This document shows, piece by piece, positions 43,391 to 52,517 of a stretch of DNA of 64,000 nucleotides. This stretch comes from Filimonas zeae (GTDB taxonomy: Bacteria; Bacteroidota; Bacteroidia; Chitinophagales; Chitinophagaceae), in NCBI RefSeq assembly GCF_014641615.1, contig NZ_BMIB01000003.1, forward strand, positions 744,001 to 808,000, read 5' to 3'. Within the stretch, counting starts at the first letter, position 1. The number at the start of each line of letters is the position of its first letter. The position numbers and the translations under genes are program-made. Under the pieces are notes generated by a model, which was not told the origin of the DNA, did no database searches, and was given only the letters and a program-made list of their open reading frames with translations.

Positions 43391-43999
43391 ATGGACGGAA
43401 CTATTGGAGAAATACGCATGTTCGGAGGAACCTTCGCACCTGCAGGCTGGATGCTTTGTCAGGGGCAGCAGCTTAGTCTCAGCGACTATCAGGCATTATA
43501 TACTATAATAGGTACTACTTATGGCGGGGATGGGCAGACTTCCTTTCTCCTGCCAAATATTAGCAGCAGGTCGGTGGTGGGCGCAGGTCAGGGAACTGGC
43601 TTAAGCAATTATATCCTTGGGCAGGTAAGCGGTACTGAGGGGGTAACTTTACTGCAATCGCAGCTTCCTGCGCACACGCATACGCCAACTATTCAAACCG
43701 AAACGGTTACGCCTGCGGCAACTGTTACCTTGTCCGGAACCAATACCGGCGGTAATGGCACTACTCCTGCGGGTTCACTTTATGGTACAGACAATAACCT
43801 GCCATTGTACGCTACGCCCGGCAGTGCTACACCTGTTGCAATGGCAGCAAATGCGGTTACCATTAACAGCTTTGCTGGTCCTTTGCCTACCGTAACCGTT
43901 GGTGTGGCAGGTAGCTCTCTTCCGCACAATAATATTCAGCCTTATACAGCCGTTAATTTTATTATTTGCGTACTGGGAATTTATCCTTCCAGAAACTAA
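43391..43999 (+). CDS. Phage-tail-collar (microcystin-dependent-protein-like) protein 3
   Basis: A 202-residue paralog: M-D-G-T-I-G-E-I-R-M-F-G-G-T-F-A-P, W-M-L-C-Q-G-Q-Q, and a C-terminus N-F-I-I-C-V-L-G-I-Y-P-S-R-N. It is closest to copy 1 at the N-terminus by eye. It ends the run, 27 bases after copy 2, before a strong bidirectional terminator. Confidence 0.85.
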   Translation: MDGTIGEIRMFGGTFAPAGWMLCQGQQLSLSDYQALYTIIGTTYGGDGQTSFLLPNISSRSVVGAGQGTGLSNYILGQVSGTEGVTLLQSQLPAHTHTPTIQTETVTPAATVTLSGTNTGGNGTTPAGSLYGTDNNLPLYATPGSATPVAMAANAVTINSFAGPLPTVTVGVAGSSLPHNNIQPYTAVNFIICVLGIYPSRN

Positions 44000-44017
44000 C
44001 AACGTAAGGTGTACAAT

Positions 44018-44053
44018 AAAAAAAGCATGGTAAAACTTACCATGCTTTTTTTA
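44018..44053. terminator. Bidirectional intrinsic terminator
   Basis: A run of A, AAAGCATGGTAA, a short loop, TTACCATGCTTT and a run of T. It separates the collar genes from the convergent collagen-like gene. Confidence 0.9.
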
Positions 44054-44068
44054 TTGTTACTGTTTCAA

Positions 44069-46372
44069 TCAGAAAACCTTTATTATCGAAAGTCTGGTAG
44101 TTCCATCTGATGTTACCGGTGCTGCAACAGTTGTGTTTACGTTTGCACCAAGAATAGTTACCGTGCTACCTGCATCCAGCCAGCAAGCCATAGTTACCAT
44201 GCCCGTACAAACGGAAGTAGATGGATAGTTAAGGCTGCTTACTGTAGTGCCCCAGGCAATGGTGTTGGTACCTACTCTGATACCCGGCCTTACAGATACG
44301 TTGGTGGTACCTGACACGGTTACAATGCCTGCGGTTACCACATATAATCCGGCTACGGCAGCTGTATAAGTAGTGCCATTAAAAGTGCCGGTAGTAGTAA
44401 CGCCGGGTATTGCCGGATAGCTGTCGAAGGTAATTGTTCCAGGGGTTACTGTCGAACCTCCGGTAGGGATGCTATAAGTAGTATTTGAATTGGTTGCAAT
44501 TACACCTACTGCGCCCCCGCCCCCACCAGAAGGCGTGGACCAGGTACCGTCACCTCTCAAGTAAGTGGTTGAACCGGCGGTGCCTGATGTAGTTCCGATT
44601 TTTCCCACTGTTACTGCGCCATCAGCAATTTTTGCGTTGGTTACGGCATTGCTAGAAATTGTGGTTACAGCTGAGGAATTTATCGTAACGTCTCCGGTCA
44701 TTGTTTGGGGTACTCCGGGGGAGTATGGTGCTACTGCGCTGGTCAGAATAATCTGAGCGCCGGTAGTACCATTGGAGATGCCGCTTCCGGTTGCGCCTGT
44801 AGTGCCGGTGGCACCTGTTGCACCTGTTGCACCTGTATCTCCGGTTATACCCTGAATGCCCTGGATGCCTTGTGGTCCCTGAGGGCCTGTTGGTCCTGTA
44901 TCGCCCGTCGCGCCGGTTGGGCCTGTTGCACCCGTGGCTCCGGTTACGCCCTGAATACCTTGTGGTCCCTGAGGACCTGTAGGTCCTGTATCGCCCGTTG
45001 CGCCGGTTGGTCCTGTAACGCCGGTTGCGCCAGTAGTTCCTGTATTACCTGTGGCACCAGTTGCGCCCTGAACGCCCTGGATACCTTGTGGTCCCTGAGG
45101 GCCGGTAGGTCCGGTATCTCCTGTTGCGCCGGTAGGTCCTGTAGCACCAGTGGCACCTGTATTACCTGTAGCGCCTGTGGCACCTGTATCTCCGGTTACA
45201 CCCTGAATGCCCTGAATACCTTGTGGTCCCTGAGGGCCGGTAGGTCCGGTATCTCCTGTTGCGCCGGTAGGTCCTGTAGCACCAGTGGCACCTGTATTAC
45301 CTGTGGCGCCTGTGGCACCGGTATCTCCGGTTACGCCCTGAATGCCCTGAATACCTTGTGGTCCCTGAGGTCCTGTTGCGCCGGTATCGCCCGTAGCTCC
45401 TGTTGCACCGGTAGGTCCGGTAGCGCCAGTGGCTCCTGTATTACCTGTAGCACCAGTAGCACCGGTGTCGCCCGTAGCACCCGTTACCCCCTGAATGCCC
45501 TGGATTCCTTGTGGACCCTGAGGCCCGGTTGCACCTGTTGCACCAGTAGCTCCGGTATTACCCGTAGCGCCTGTTACGCCTTGAATACCCTGGATTCCTT
45601 GCGGCCCCTGTGGGCCTGTTGCACCTGTGGCACCGGTAGCACCCGTTACACCCTGAATGCCTTGGATACCTTGTGGTCCCTGAGGGCCAGTGGCTCCCGT
45701 TGCTCCAGTTACACCCTGGATACCTTGTATCCCTGGTGCACCGGTTGCTCCAGTGGGGCCTGTTGCGCCTGCAACACCCGGAAGTCCGGGTATGCCCTGC
45801 GGGCCAGCCGCACCTGTAGCGCCCTGGATGCCCTGAATACCCTGAGGTCCGGTAGCACCCGTTGCACCGGTGGCACCAGTGGCTCCTGTAGGACCGGTGG
45901 GGCCGGGTGTACCATTACAGATGTAAATGGTGAGGTTAATAATAATTTCATTCGCATCCAGCACACCGTTGTTGTTGTTGTCGGTACCTACTTCTACTTT
46001 GGAACCGCCTGTGCCGCAATTTACGCCAGCAGGTTCTGCCGTGGTGCGTATAAGGGCGTTAGAGCCTTTGGCGCCTGCGGGGCCCATGGCTCCCAGAAAC
46101 GACCAGTCGGGCGCTGCCGCTGTTCCTTTGTTAAAGTAAAAACCAACCGTTCCATCGGTCTGGTAAATCAGCAAGCCTGCAGCAGGGTTGGCAATGGCAA
46201 GTCGCTGCGTGGCAAGCATACGCGGAATCAAAAGACCTTTCTGGGTGCTCTTGATGTCCAGCATGGCACTGTTGTCGGGCGTGGAGCCATCACCGTTTAC
46301 CCCTACGCTTTGCGCTTGGGCAACGGCGGGTCCTGCCAGTAACAGGCATAGAAGCGCTCGTTTTAGTTGCAT
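44069..46372 (-). CDS. Secreted collagen-like protein with C1q/BclA-like C-terminal domain
   Basis: ATG at 46372 is chosen over a TTG. Signal peptide [20 protein letters not shown] comes first, then a surface-protein head ([16 protein letters not shown]) and a DUF7151-like segment near 98-145. About 125 Gly-X-Y triplets follow (residues ~155-529), dominated by G-A-T, G-P-T, G-D-T and G-P-Q-G-I-Q-G. The C-terminal ~238 residues form a beta-rich globular head like C1q or BclA, expected to trimerise. Thr in the Y position is a typical O-glycosylation site in bacterial collagens. It follows the T9SS-sorted gene by 29 bases. Confidence 0.9.
44786..45910 (-). repeat. Collagen-like coding repeat
   Basis: Nine-base codon triplets (Gly-X-Y) arranged in higher-order blocks. 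The block [16 protein letters not shown] recurs nine or ten times, followed by variable stretches of G-A-T, G-N-T and G-D-T triplets. Near-identical copies suggest copy-number change by slippage or recombination. Confidence 0.9.
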
Positions 46373-46401
46373 GTTTTTCAAAATAAGAGTGTTGACTTTG
46401 A

Positions 46402-47778
46402 TTATTGCTTAAGAATTTTATAAGCCCGGTTTTCAATGTTGATCAGGCGTACATAGTAAATACCGCGTATTACGTGGCTGATGTCGCAACTGATCATGTT
46501 GGCTCCTATCATCGCATTCATTTCTTTCTGTGCCACTACACTGCCCAGATTATCCACAACCTGTAGTGTTACTTTCTGATTTCTGAAGCTGCTGAAACGT
46601 ACGGTTACCGGCCCGGAGGTTGGGTTGGGGTGTACGCTCAGGATGTGATTGGGGTATCCATCCGGTGCTATAGAGATAATATTGGAATAACGGTAGCTGC
46701 CGTCTTTAAATACTGTTTTATAACGATAGTATCGTGGACTTGTACCATGGTAAGGGCCACTCAGTAGTTCAGGATCGGTATAGGTATAGTCGTTAGCAAT
46801 GGTGGTAGTGCCAGCCGCTGTTACATTGGCAAAGCGAACAAATGCATCACCGTTTACCGATCTTTCCAGTTCAAAATGGTCGGTATTCAGCTCATACAAA
46901 GTGCCCCAGCTCAATAACGCCCTGCTGTTAACCGCTACAACGGTAAAATAGGAAGAACGTGCAGGATCTGCTATTTTACTGGCTGGTATAAACTGCCCGA
47001 GCAATGAGGCATTGGTAATTTCCACATAATTTTCAGTGGGGTAAGTAACGCTGGTAGTTTCCAGTTCACCCCTGGGGGCGGATGGGTTTACCGAGTAAAT
47101 GGCCAGTTCGTTTTCGGCAATACCCGCCAGTTCCTCCTCAAAGTAGTGAAAGCGGATAGTATTGTTGCCGGCAGTGCTGGAAGCGGAAGTTACATCATAA
47201 AACCGCCTGATACCCACAACGCTATCCAGTTCTACAGCACGGTGCCCACGTTTAATAGTGGTTAAACCCGGACTGCCGGCGCTGGTAATTTCCATGCCTA
47301 TATTTCCGGGGTTTACACGGTTGGGAGTATTCAGCACCTGAGAACGGATCAGATAACCGCCTGCGGGGCCGGTTACGCGTGAGGCAGGCCGTTCGTTGTT
47401 AATAACACCGGTAGTGCCCAGACTGAGATCAAAGCCGTTCAGGTCTATATTCCCGTTTGTCATCGTAAGTGCATTGGTAACGTTTGCATTACGGTTGAGG
47501 GAAATAGTGCTGCCTGTTTTGTTAATAAGGAAATTGTAAAAGGTGGAATTGGTTGTGCCGGTAATGATGCTGGCGGTATTGCCGGTAAAAGCAAAGGTGC
47601 CGGCCCCGGCAACCAGGTTGCCTGAGTTGCTGAAGCTGCCGTTGTTTACCACAATACTGGCAGTTCCATCAACAACAATGTTTGCACCGTTACCAACTAT
47701 AAGTCCCTGTGCTTTAGTGTTTTTACCTGTATGTAAGGCAAAAACAGACAAGGCTATGGCAAGAAGTTTAGAGCTCAT
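46402..47778 (-). CDS. Secreted protein with T9SS type A sorting domain
   Basis: The 458-residue protein has a signal peptide (residues ~1-23, SVFALHTGKNTKAQ). A beta-rich N-terminal body follows with N-V-T-N-A-L-T-M-T-N-G-N-I-D-L-N-G repeats, and a C-terminal domain H-P-N-P-T-S-G-P-V-T-V-R ending Y-V-R-L-I-N-I-E-N-R-A-Y-K-I-L-K-Q, the type A sorting signal. It should cross the outer membrane by the type IX system and be attached to the cell surface. It is first in a unit with the collagen-like gene. Confidence 0.9.
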   Translation of the reverse strand: MSSKLLAIALSVFALHTGKNTKAQGLIVGNGANIVVDGTASIVVNNGSFSNSGNLVAGAGTFAFTGNTASIITGTTNSTFYNFLINKTGSTISLNRNANVTNALTMTNGNIDLNGFDLSLGTTGVINNERPASRVTGPAGGYLIRSQVLNTPNRVNPGNIGMEITSAGSPGLTTIKRGHRAVELDSVVGIRRFYDVTSASSTAGNNTIRFHYFEEELAGIAENELAIYSVNPSAPRGELETTSVTYPTENYVEITNASLLGQFIPASKIADPARSSYFTVVAVNSRALLSWGTLYELNTDHFELERSVNGDAFVRFANVTAAGTTTIANDYTYTDPELLSGPYHGTSPRYYRYKTVFKDGSYRYSNIISIAPDGYPNHILSVHPNPTSGPVTVRFSSFRNQKVTLQVVDNLGSVVAQKEMNAMIGANMISCDISHVIRGIYYVRLINIENRAYKILKQ

Positions 47779-47892
47779 GTTAATTCTGCAATAAGGTTAG
47801 TTAAAGTTTAAAATTATGTTATTTATATTAATTGAACACAATATTTTTCATTGTATCATTACAGCTGAATTGTTTATACCAATTGCTGATAC

Positions 47893-49845
47893 ATGAAAAG
47901 AAGTACTGAAGTGTTTATTTTACTGATTATTTGTTCCATTACGCTTGCTGTTTACGCTAATCATTTTCACAATGCGTTTCATTTTGATGATAGTCATACC
48001 ATCAGTAACAATCTTAGTATAAGAGAAATTAAAAATATTCCTGTTTTTTTTACCGATGCATCTGCAATGAGTACGCTCCCTGCCAATCAGAGCTACCGTC
48101 CTTTGCTGGTAACTACGCTGGCTGTTGACTTTTATTTGTCAGGACAGACAAGTCCAACGCCTTTTATGTTTCACGTAAGCAGTTTTTTGTTTTTCTTATT
48201 ATTAGGTGTTTTGTGTTATTATTTGTTCCGTTATTTATTGCAACAGGGAAGTGAGGTAACGGAAAACCGGTATATAGCACTTTTTACCACTGCCTGGTTT
48301 TTGTTGCATGCAGCAAATGCAGAAACAGTTAATTATATAATTGCCCGTTCAGATTTATTGTCGGTGTTATTAATGGTGGCTGGTTTTGTTATTTATTTTT
48401 ACTCAGCATTTAGCCGCCGGTATTATTTGTACCTGCTGCCTGTGCTGGCTGGGTTGCTAACAAAAGAGCATACAATAATGTTTGTTCCAATTTTATTTTT
48501 TTATCATTTATTATTTCAGCAACCACAGGAATCTTTATCCGGAAACCGGTCACAATTCATAAAAACTATTTTTAGCAGTGTTAAAGTCATGGTGGTGCCT
48601 TTCGTTATTACTATGGCTATGTTTTTATTTGTACGCTCCATGACTGCCAAAACATGGACACCCGGTGGTTACGACCGCTGGCATTACATACTTACGCAGC
48701 CTGCGGTGTTATTTCATTATTTCTACAACTTTTTACTGCCCGCTAATCTGGTGGCCGATACTGACTGGACGGTAGTAAGCAGCATTACTGACGATCGTGT
48801 TTTTGCAGGCTTGCTATTTATTGCGGCGCTGGTGGCGGTATTTGTATGGGCGCTCAGGCAACAGCGCACACGTGCTGTTGCTTTTGGTATAGCCTGGTTT
48901 TTGCTATCCCTTGCCCCTACCAGTCTTATGCCGTTTGCAGAAGTTTTGAACGATCACCGCACTTTTTTTGCATATATAGGACTGTTTATTGCTGCAGCAA
49001 CCCTTCTCCGTAATTTTCTGTTTACGCCTGATGATGCACGGTTTGCCAGATTAAAATGGCCTGTAATAGCCGCAGGTGTATTGTTTTTAACGGCACATGC
49101 CTTTGCTACCCGGCAACGCAACGCCATATGGAGTACCGAAAAGTTATTGTGGAAAGAAGCTACGGTAAAAGCACCCGGTAATGGCCGTGCCTGGATGAAT
49201 TATGGAGTTGCTCTGATGGCAGAAGGTAACTTTGCCGAAGCGGAACGTTGTTTTATTAAAACCACGGAGCTGTGGCCCACCTATTCCTATGCCTATACCA
49301 ACCTGGGGGTATCCAAACAATACACCGGCAATCCGGTTGTTGCAGAAGAATACTTTAAAAAGTCGCTGGCACTGAATGCTGCTGCGCCGGTAACCTACTC
49401 GCTGTACGGCAATATGCTGTTAAAGCAGGGGCGGCTGGATGAAGCCGCTATTCTGGCAGATAAAGGTCTGCAGCTAAGCCCCAGTCTGGAGCCTTTATTG
49501 CAGCTGCGCAGTGCTATCCGGGAAAAGAAACAGCAGCCAACGCCAACGCAGCCAGCTGCTGCAAAACCTGCTTCTACACCCGGGGCCGATGCGGCAGGAT
49601 TGCTTAACCAGAGCCTGGCTTATTATAATACCGGCGATTTTAATAAATGTATTGAAACGGCAGAAGCGGCATTAAAAATTAAACCTGATTACGATCTGGC
49701 TTATAATAATATATGCGCAGCCTGGAACCGTTTGCAACAGTATGATAAAGCCATAGCGGCCGGGGAAAAGGGACTTGTTTACAATCCGGATAACCAGTTG
49801 CTCAAAGGTAATCTGGCTGAAGCGCGGCGGCTGAAAGGGCGGTAA
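47893..49845 (+). CDS. TMTC/O-mannosyltransferase-like GT-C membrane protein with TPR tail
   Basis: A 650-residue product with about 10-11 membrane helices over residues 1-410, then TPR units to the end. The first loop carries the acidic pair of GT-C enzymes (F-H-F-D-D-S-H-T-I), and the Y-R-P-L-L-V-T-T-L-A and D-R-W-H-Y-I-L-T-Q-P-A-V-L blocks match TMTC/DUF1736 proteins. These transfer mannose from a lipid carrier to Thr/Ser of beta-domain proteins in eukaryotes. In bacteria the acceptor is unproven. Its neighbours make a lipid-linked sugar donor likely, and a Thr-rich collagen is adjacent. Confidence 0.8.
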   Translation: MKRSTEVFILLIICSITLAVYANHFHNAFHFDDSHTISNNLSIREIKNIPVFFTDASAMSTLPANQSYRPLLVTTLAVDFYLSGQTSPTPFMFHVSSFLFFLLLGVLCYYLFRYLLQQGSEVTENRYIALFTTAWFLLHAANAETVNYIIARSDLLSVLLMVAGFVIYFYSAFSRRYYLYLLPVLAGLLTKEHTIMFVPILFFYHLLFQQPQESLSGNRSQFIKTIFSSVKVMVVPFVITMAMFLFVRSMTAKTWTPGGYDRWHYILTQPAVLFHYFYNFLLPANLVADTDWTVVSSITDDRVFAGLLFIAALVAVFVWALRQQRTRAVAFGIAWFLLSLAPTSLMPFAEVLNDHRTFFAYIGLFIAAATLLRNFLFTPDDARFARLKWPVIAAGVLFLTAHAFATRQRNAIWSTEKLLWKEATVKAPGNGRAWMNYGVALMAEGNFAEAERCFIKTTELWPTYSYAYTNLGVSKQYTGNPVVAEEYFKKSLALNAAAPVTYSLYGNMLLKQGRLDEAAILADKGLQLSPSLEPLLQLRSAIREKKQQPTPTQPAAAKPASTPGADAAGLLNQSLAYYNTGDFNKCIETAEAALKIKPDYDLAYNNICAAWNRLQQYDKAIAAGEKGLVYNPDNQLLKGNLAEARRLKGR

Positions 49846-50208
49846 TTATTGCTCTTTTTTCTCCTTCTCCTGTTCGCTGGCCAGTTTTTCCTTTAACAAA
49901 GCCAGTTCCTGTGCCAGCGTAGTAATATGTTTATGTAGCCGGGAGTTGGCTACACTCAAATGCAACAGATAAATCATTATTAAAAATATCAACACTGTAA
50001 ACACCAGGTTGGGGGCGGCATATACACCTACCAGTCTGGCCATCACCTCCAGCCCATCGCGCCAGAAAGAGAAAATGGTAAGCAGTGCCGTACAGATTAT
50101 CCATACTATGGCGTATTCTTCCCGTAGCTTGCCTTTAATAATAAGAGAGGATATATACATTACAAAAAGAAGGTCTATAATAATAGTAATAATCTGTACC
50201 CTTGCCAT
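49846..50208 (-). CDS. DUF2304 membrane protein
   Basis: A 120-residue protein with three membrane helices (I-I-T-I-I-I-D-L-L-F-V-M-Y-I-S, the Y-A-I-V-W-I-I-C-T-A region, and V-F-T-V-L-I-F-L-I-M-I-Y) and a charged C-terminal coiled coil. DUF2304 genes usually sit next to polyprenyl-phosphate glycosyltransferases, as here (8-base gap). Role is unknown, perhaps a partner of that enzyme. Confidence 0.8.
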   Translation of the reverse strand: MARVQIITIIIDLLFVMYISSLIIKGKLREEYAIVWIICTALLTIFSFWRDGLEVMARLVGVYAAPNLVFTVLIFLIMIYLLHLSVANSRLHKHITTLAQELALLKEKLASEQEKEKKEQ

Positions 50209-50216
50209 AGTGCCTT

Positions 50217-50933
50217 TTAATAGCTGCGAATAAAAGAAAAAAACATAGAAATAGTTACTTTAACCATATAGTATATGCTGGTAAAGCTGCGTATGCTGGA
50301 TTGGCCTGTTTCCCGGTATTTCATTACCACCGGGGTTTCGGCAATCTTCAGGCCTGCCTTTGCAAAAAACACCAGCGATTCTGGCTCGGGATATTCATCG
50401 GGGTAAAAGGCTGCTGCCCTTGCAATGGCTTTTTTATCCAGTAAGCGGAAGCCGGAAGTAGAGTCGTATACAGAATTACCCGTAAACAGCCTGTTAAGCC
50501 AGTGAAAGTATTTGATACCTACGCGGCGCGCCTGTGAGCTTTGAAAGCCTTCTTTCCTTATAAACCGGGAGCCTATTACCACATTGGAATTGCTTTGCTC
50601 GTAGCAGTGTAACAGCTTGGCTATTTCGGCAGGCGGGTGCTGCCCGTCTCCATCCAGCTGCAGCGCCAGATCAAAATGGTGTGCATGTGCATACCGGAAG
50701 CCGGTTTGCATAGCGCCGCCAATTCCCAGGTTTACCGGCAAATCCAGCACCGTTACTGCTTCTTTGCGGGCAACTGCTACAGTAGCATCCCGCGAAGCAT
50801 CGTTCACCACTGCCACAGAAACCTGATAGCCAGGCAGTTGCAGTTGTTTTAATTGGGGTAATAGTATGGGCAGCGAATCCGCTTCGTTAAAGCAGGGTAT
50901 TATAATCAGCAGGTTTGGTGTGGTAAGCTTCAT
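50217..50933 (-). CDS. Family 2 glycosyltransferase (dolichyl/polyprenyl-phosphate mannose synthase-like)
   Basis: ATG at 50933 is preferred to a TTG two codons upstream. The ~238-residue protein has I-I-P-C-F-N-E-A-D-S-L, V-V-N-D-A-S-R-D-A-T, and L-Q-L-D-G-D-G-Q-H-P-P, the sugar-nucleotide and metal motifs of DPM1-like GT2 enzymes. It should make a lipid-phosphate sugar for a membrane transferase such as the TMTC-like protein. A hydrophobic segment near the C-terminus suggests membrane association. Confidence 0.88.
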   Translation of the reverse strand: MKLTTPNLLIIIPCFNEADSLPILLPQLKQLQLPGYQVSVAVVNDASRDATVAVARKEAVTVLDLPVNLGIGGAMQTGFRYAHAHHFDLALQLDGDGQHPPAEIAKLLHCYEQSNSNVVIGSRFIRKEGFQSSQARRVGIKYFHWLNRLFTGNSVYDSTSGFRLLDKKAIARAAAFYPDEYPEPESLVFFAKAGLKIAETPVVMKYRETGQSSIRSFTSIYYMVKVTISMFFSFIRSY

Positions 50934-51054
50934 TGACAAGTATTGTTACAACAAAGTAAATCTACGGTATACTAAACAATAAAGCATAATAATATTACTT
51001 TTCCATTTGTTGTTGTCAGTTGCTATCATACGTTTGAATAGCTTTTTTGTTCCA

Positions 51055-51423
51055 TCAGTTATGCATTTTTCGCCATTCTACGGTACTATCCTTTCCCAGT
51101 TTAATTACCAGTGTTCTTACCCCTACGGGAAAGGGGATTCCAGGAAATGTTTTAAGGCCAACCCTGTAATAAAGATGTCCGTTATTGGTGTAATCCGGCT
51201 GACCCAGCAGATTGGTTACCTGTGTAATGTTAAGGCCGTGCAGGCGCACGCTGTCTATTAAATACTGCAACATTTGTTCGCGCCAGGGATATTGCCCGTC
51301 TTCCTGTATGGCCCATTGGGTTTTATTGAACTTTGTTTCTGTAGGTGCGGTGGTTTTCTTTGCAGGGTTACTACATGCGGTAAGGCCGGTACATAATAGT
51401 AAACGGGTTATAAACTGTTTCAT
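51055..51423 (-). CDS. Small lipoprotein (BamE/SmpA-like repeat possible)
   Basis: A 122-residue product with a lipobox (C-T-G-L-T-A-C). The pattern Q-V-T-N-L-L-G-Q-P-D-Y-T, then a Tyr-rich strand, recalls the BamE-like fold, but the match is weak. Monocistronic. Confidence 0.55.
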   Translation of the reverse strand: MKQFITRLLLCTGLTACSNPAKKTTAPTETKFNKTQWAIQEDGQYPWREQMLQYLIDSVRLHGLNITQVTNLLGQPDYTNNGHLYYRVGLKTFPGIPFPVGVRTLVIKLGKDSTVEWRKMHN

Positions 51424-51602
51424 AAGAGGCGTTTATGCAAATTAACTACTTAGCTTTCAAACCGGTGCTGCAGATTTTAGCAGAACTGTGTAATATATGC
51501 CCCATGTATGGGGAAACGGCTTTTTAATGAAGGGAGGAATATATTGACATTGCTATTGCGCCAGTATGCACAACCCGCTTCTTAAAAACTATTACCTGTT
51601 AC

Positions 51603-52515
51603 ATGATCGACCAAGTGAACGTGAACTATCCTGATGCTATCAGCCAGCTGTCTGCCTTATCCATGATGGATTTGTCTCCTGAGTGTATTAAAATCATTTC
51701 CGGCTCAGGCCATGTACAATATATTAACCGTGCAGGTTTAAACTTCGTAGAGGCTGAAAGTGCAGAAGGTATTATTGGTGCCCTGGTGTACGACTTTATT
51801 GCGCAGGAGTATGTAGAACAATGGAGGGGTAACCACATAGCCGTGTGTGCAGGGGAAGCCCGTACCTGGGATTATAAGGTAAACCGGCTTAAAGGGAACG
51901 GTAAGGCATCTGGAAACCTATGCTGCACCGCTGGTGCTGCCTGATGGTACTACTATGCAGCTGGCGGTTACCAGAGATGTTACAGGGCAGAAGGGTGCAG
52001 AGGCCAGCGCCATAGAAAGCGAATTCCGTTTTCATACACTGGCTGAAGAAGCCCCTTTATGGATATGGCTTACAGATAAAGCGGGTAAAGTAAAGTATGC
52101 CAATAAAGCCATGCTTGCCTGGCTGGGTTTTCAGCAGCATACTGCTATAAGCCGCGAGGTATGGAGTACGTTTGTGCATGTTGCCGATCAGCATCTGCTT
52201 GCTAAGATAGTGCAGCAGGCATACGAGAATAAAGCCGCCTATAACATAGAATGCAGGGTTCGCAGCTGCCACACTCAGGAGTATGAATGGTTTGCCTTTA
52301 CCACAGTGCCCCGGCATATTAACGGGTTATTTGACGGTTTTGTGGGCACAGCCAGTAATATTGATATGCAAAAACGCTCTGTGGAAGCGCTGGAGTTTCG
52401 CGTACAGCAAAGAACCCGCGAATTGCACGAAGCCAATGCTGCGCATGGTGGCAGTATTGAAGCAGAAGGGGTACCCGGCCAGGGCGCTCTGTTTAAAGTA
52501 ATACTGCCCGCTTAA
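51603..52515 (+). pseudogene. Decayed PAS-PAS sensor histidine kinase (frameshift plus internal deletion)
   Basis: The first frame (51603-51944) encodes a PAS domain. Near 51893-51902 (AAAGGGAACGG) the reading shifts by one base: the other frame continues V-R-H-L-E-T-Y-A-A-P-L-V-L-P-D-G-T-T-M without a gap. A second PAS domain with a PAC-like end follows, then the coiled start R-V-Q-Q-R-T-R-E-L-H-E-A-N. That joins directly to A-H-G-G-S-I-E-A-E-G-V-P-G-Q-G-A-L-F-K-V, the very end of a HATPase domain. The whole HisKA region and most of the ATPase are missing, so it cannot be an active kinase. Confidence 0.85.
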
Positions 52516-52517
52516 TG

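Noticed and set aside
40054..43999. Prophage remnant because of tail-collar genes
   Set aside because: No capsid, terminase, portal, integrase or lysis gene; the collar proteins are of the bacterial microcystin-dependent-protein type.
44705..46342. Long plus-strand Cys-rich ORF opposite the collagen-like gene
   Set aside because: It is a by-product of the Gly-X-Y codon pattern read backward; the sense strand has signal peptide, collagen repeat and globular domain.
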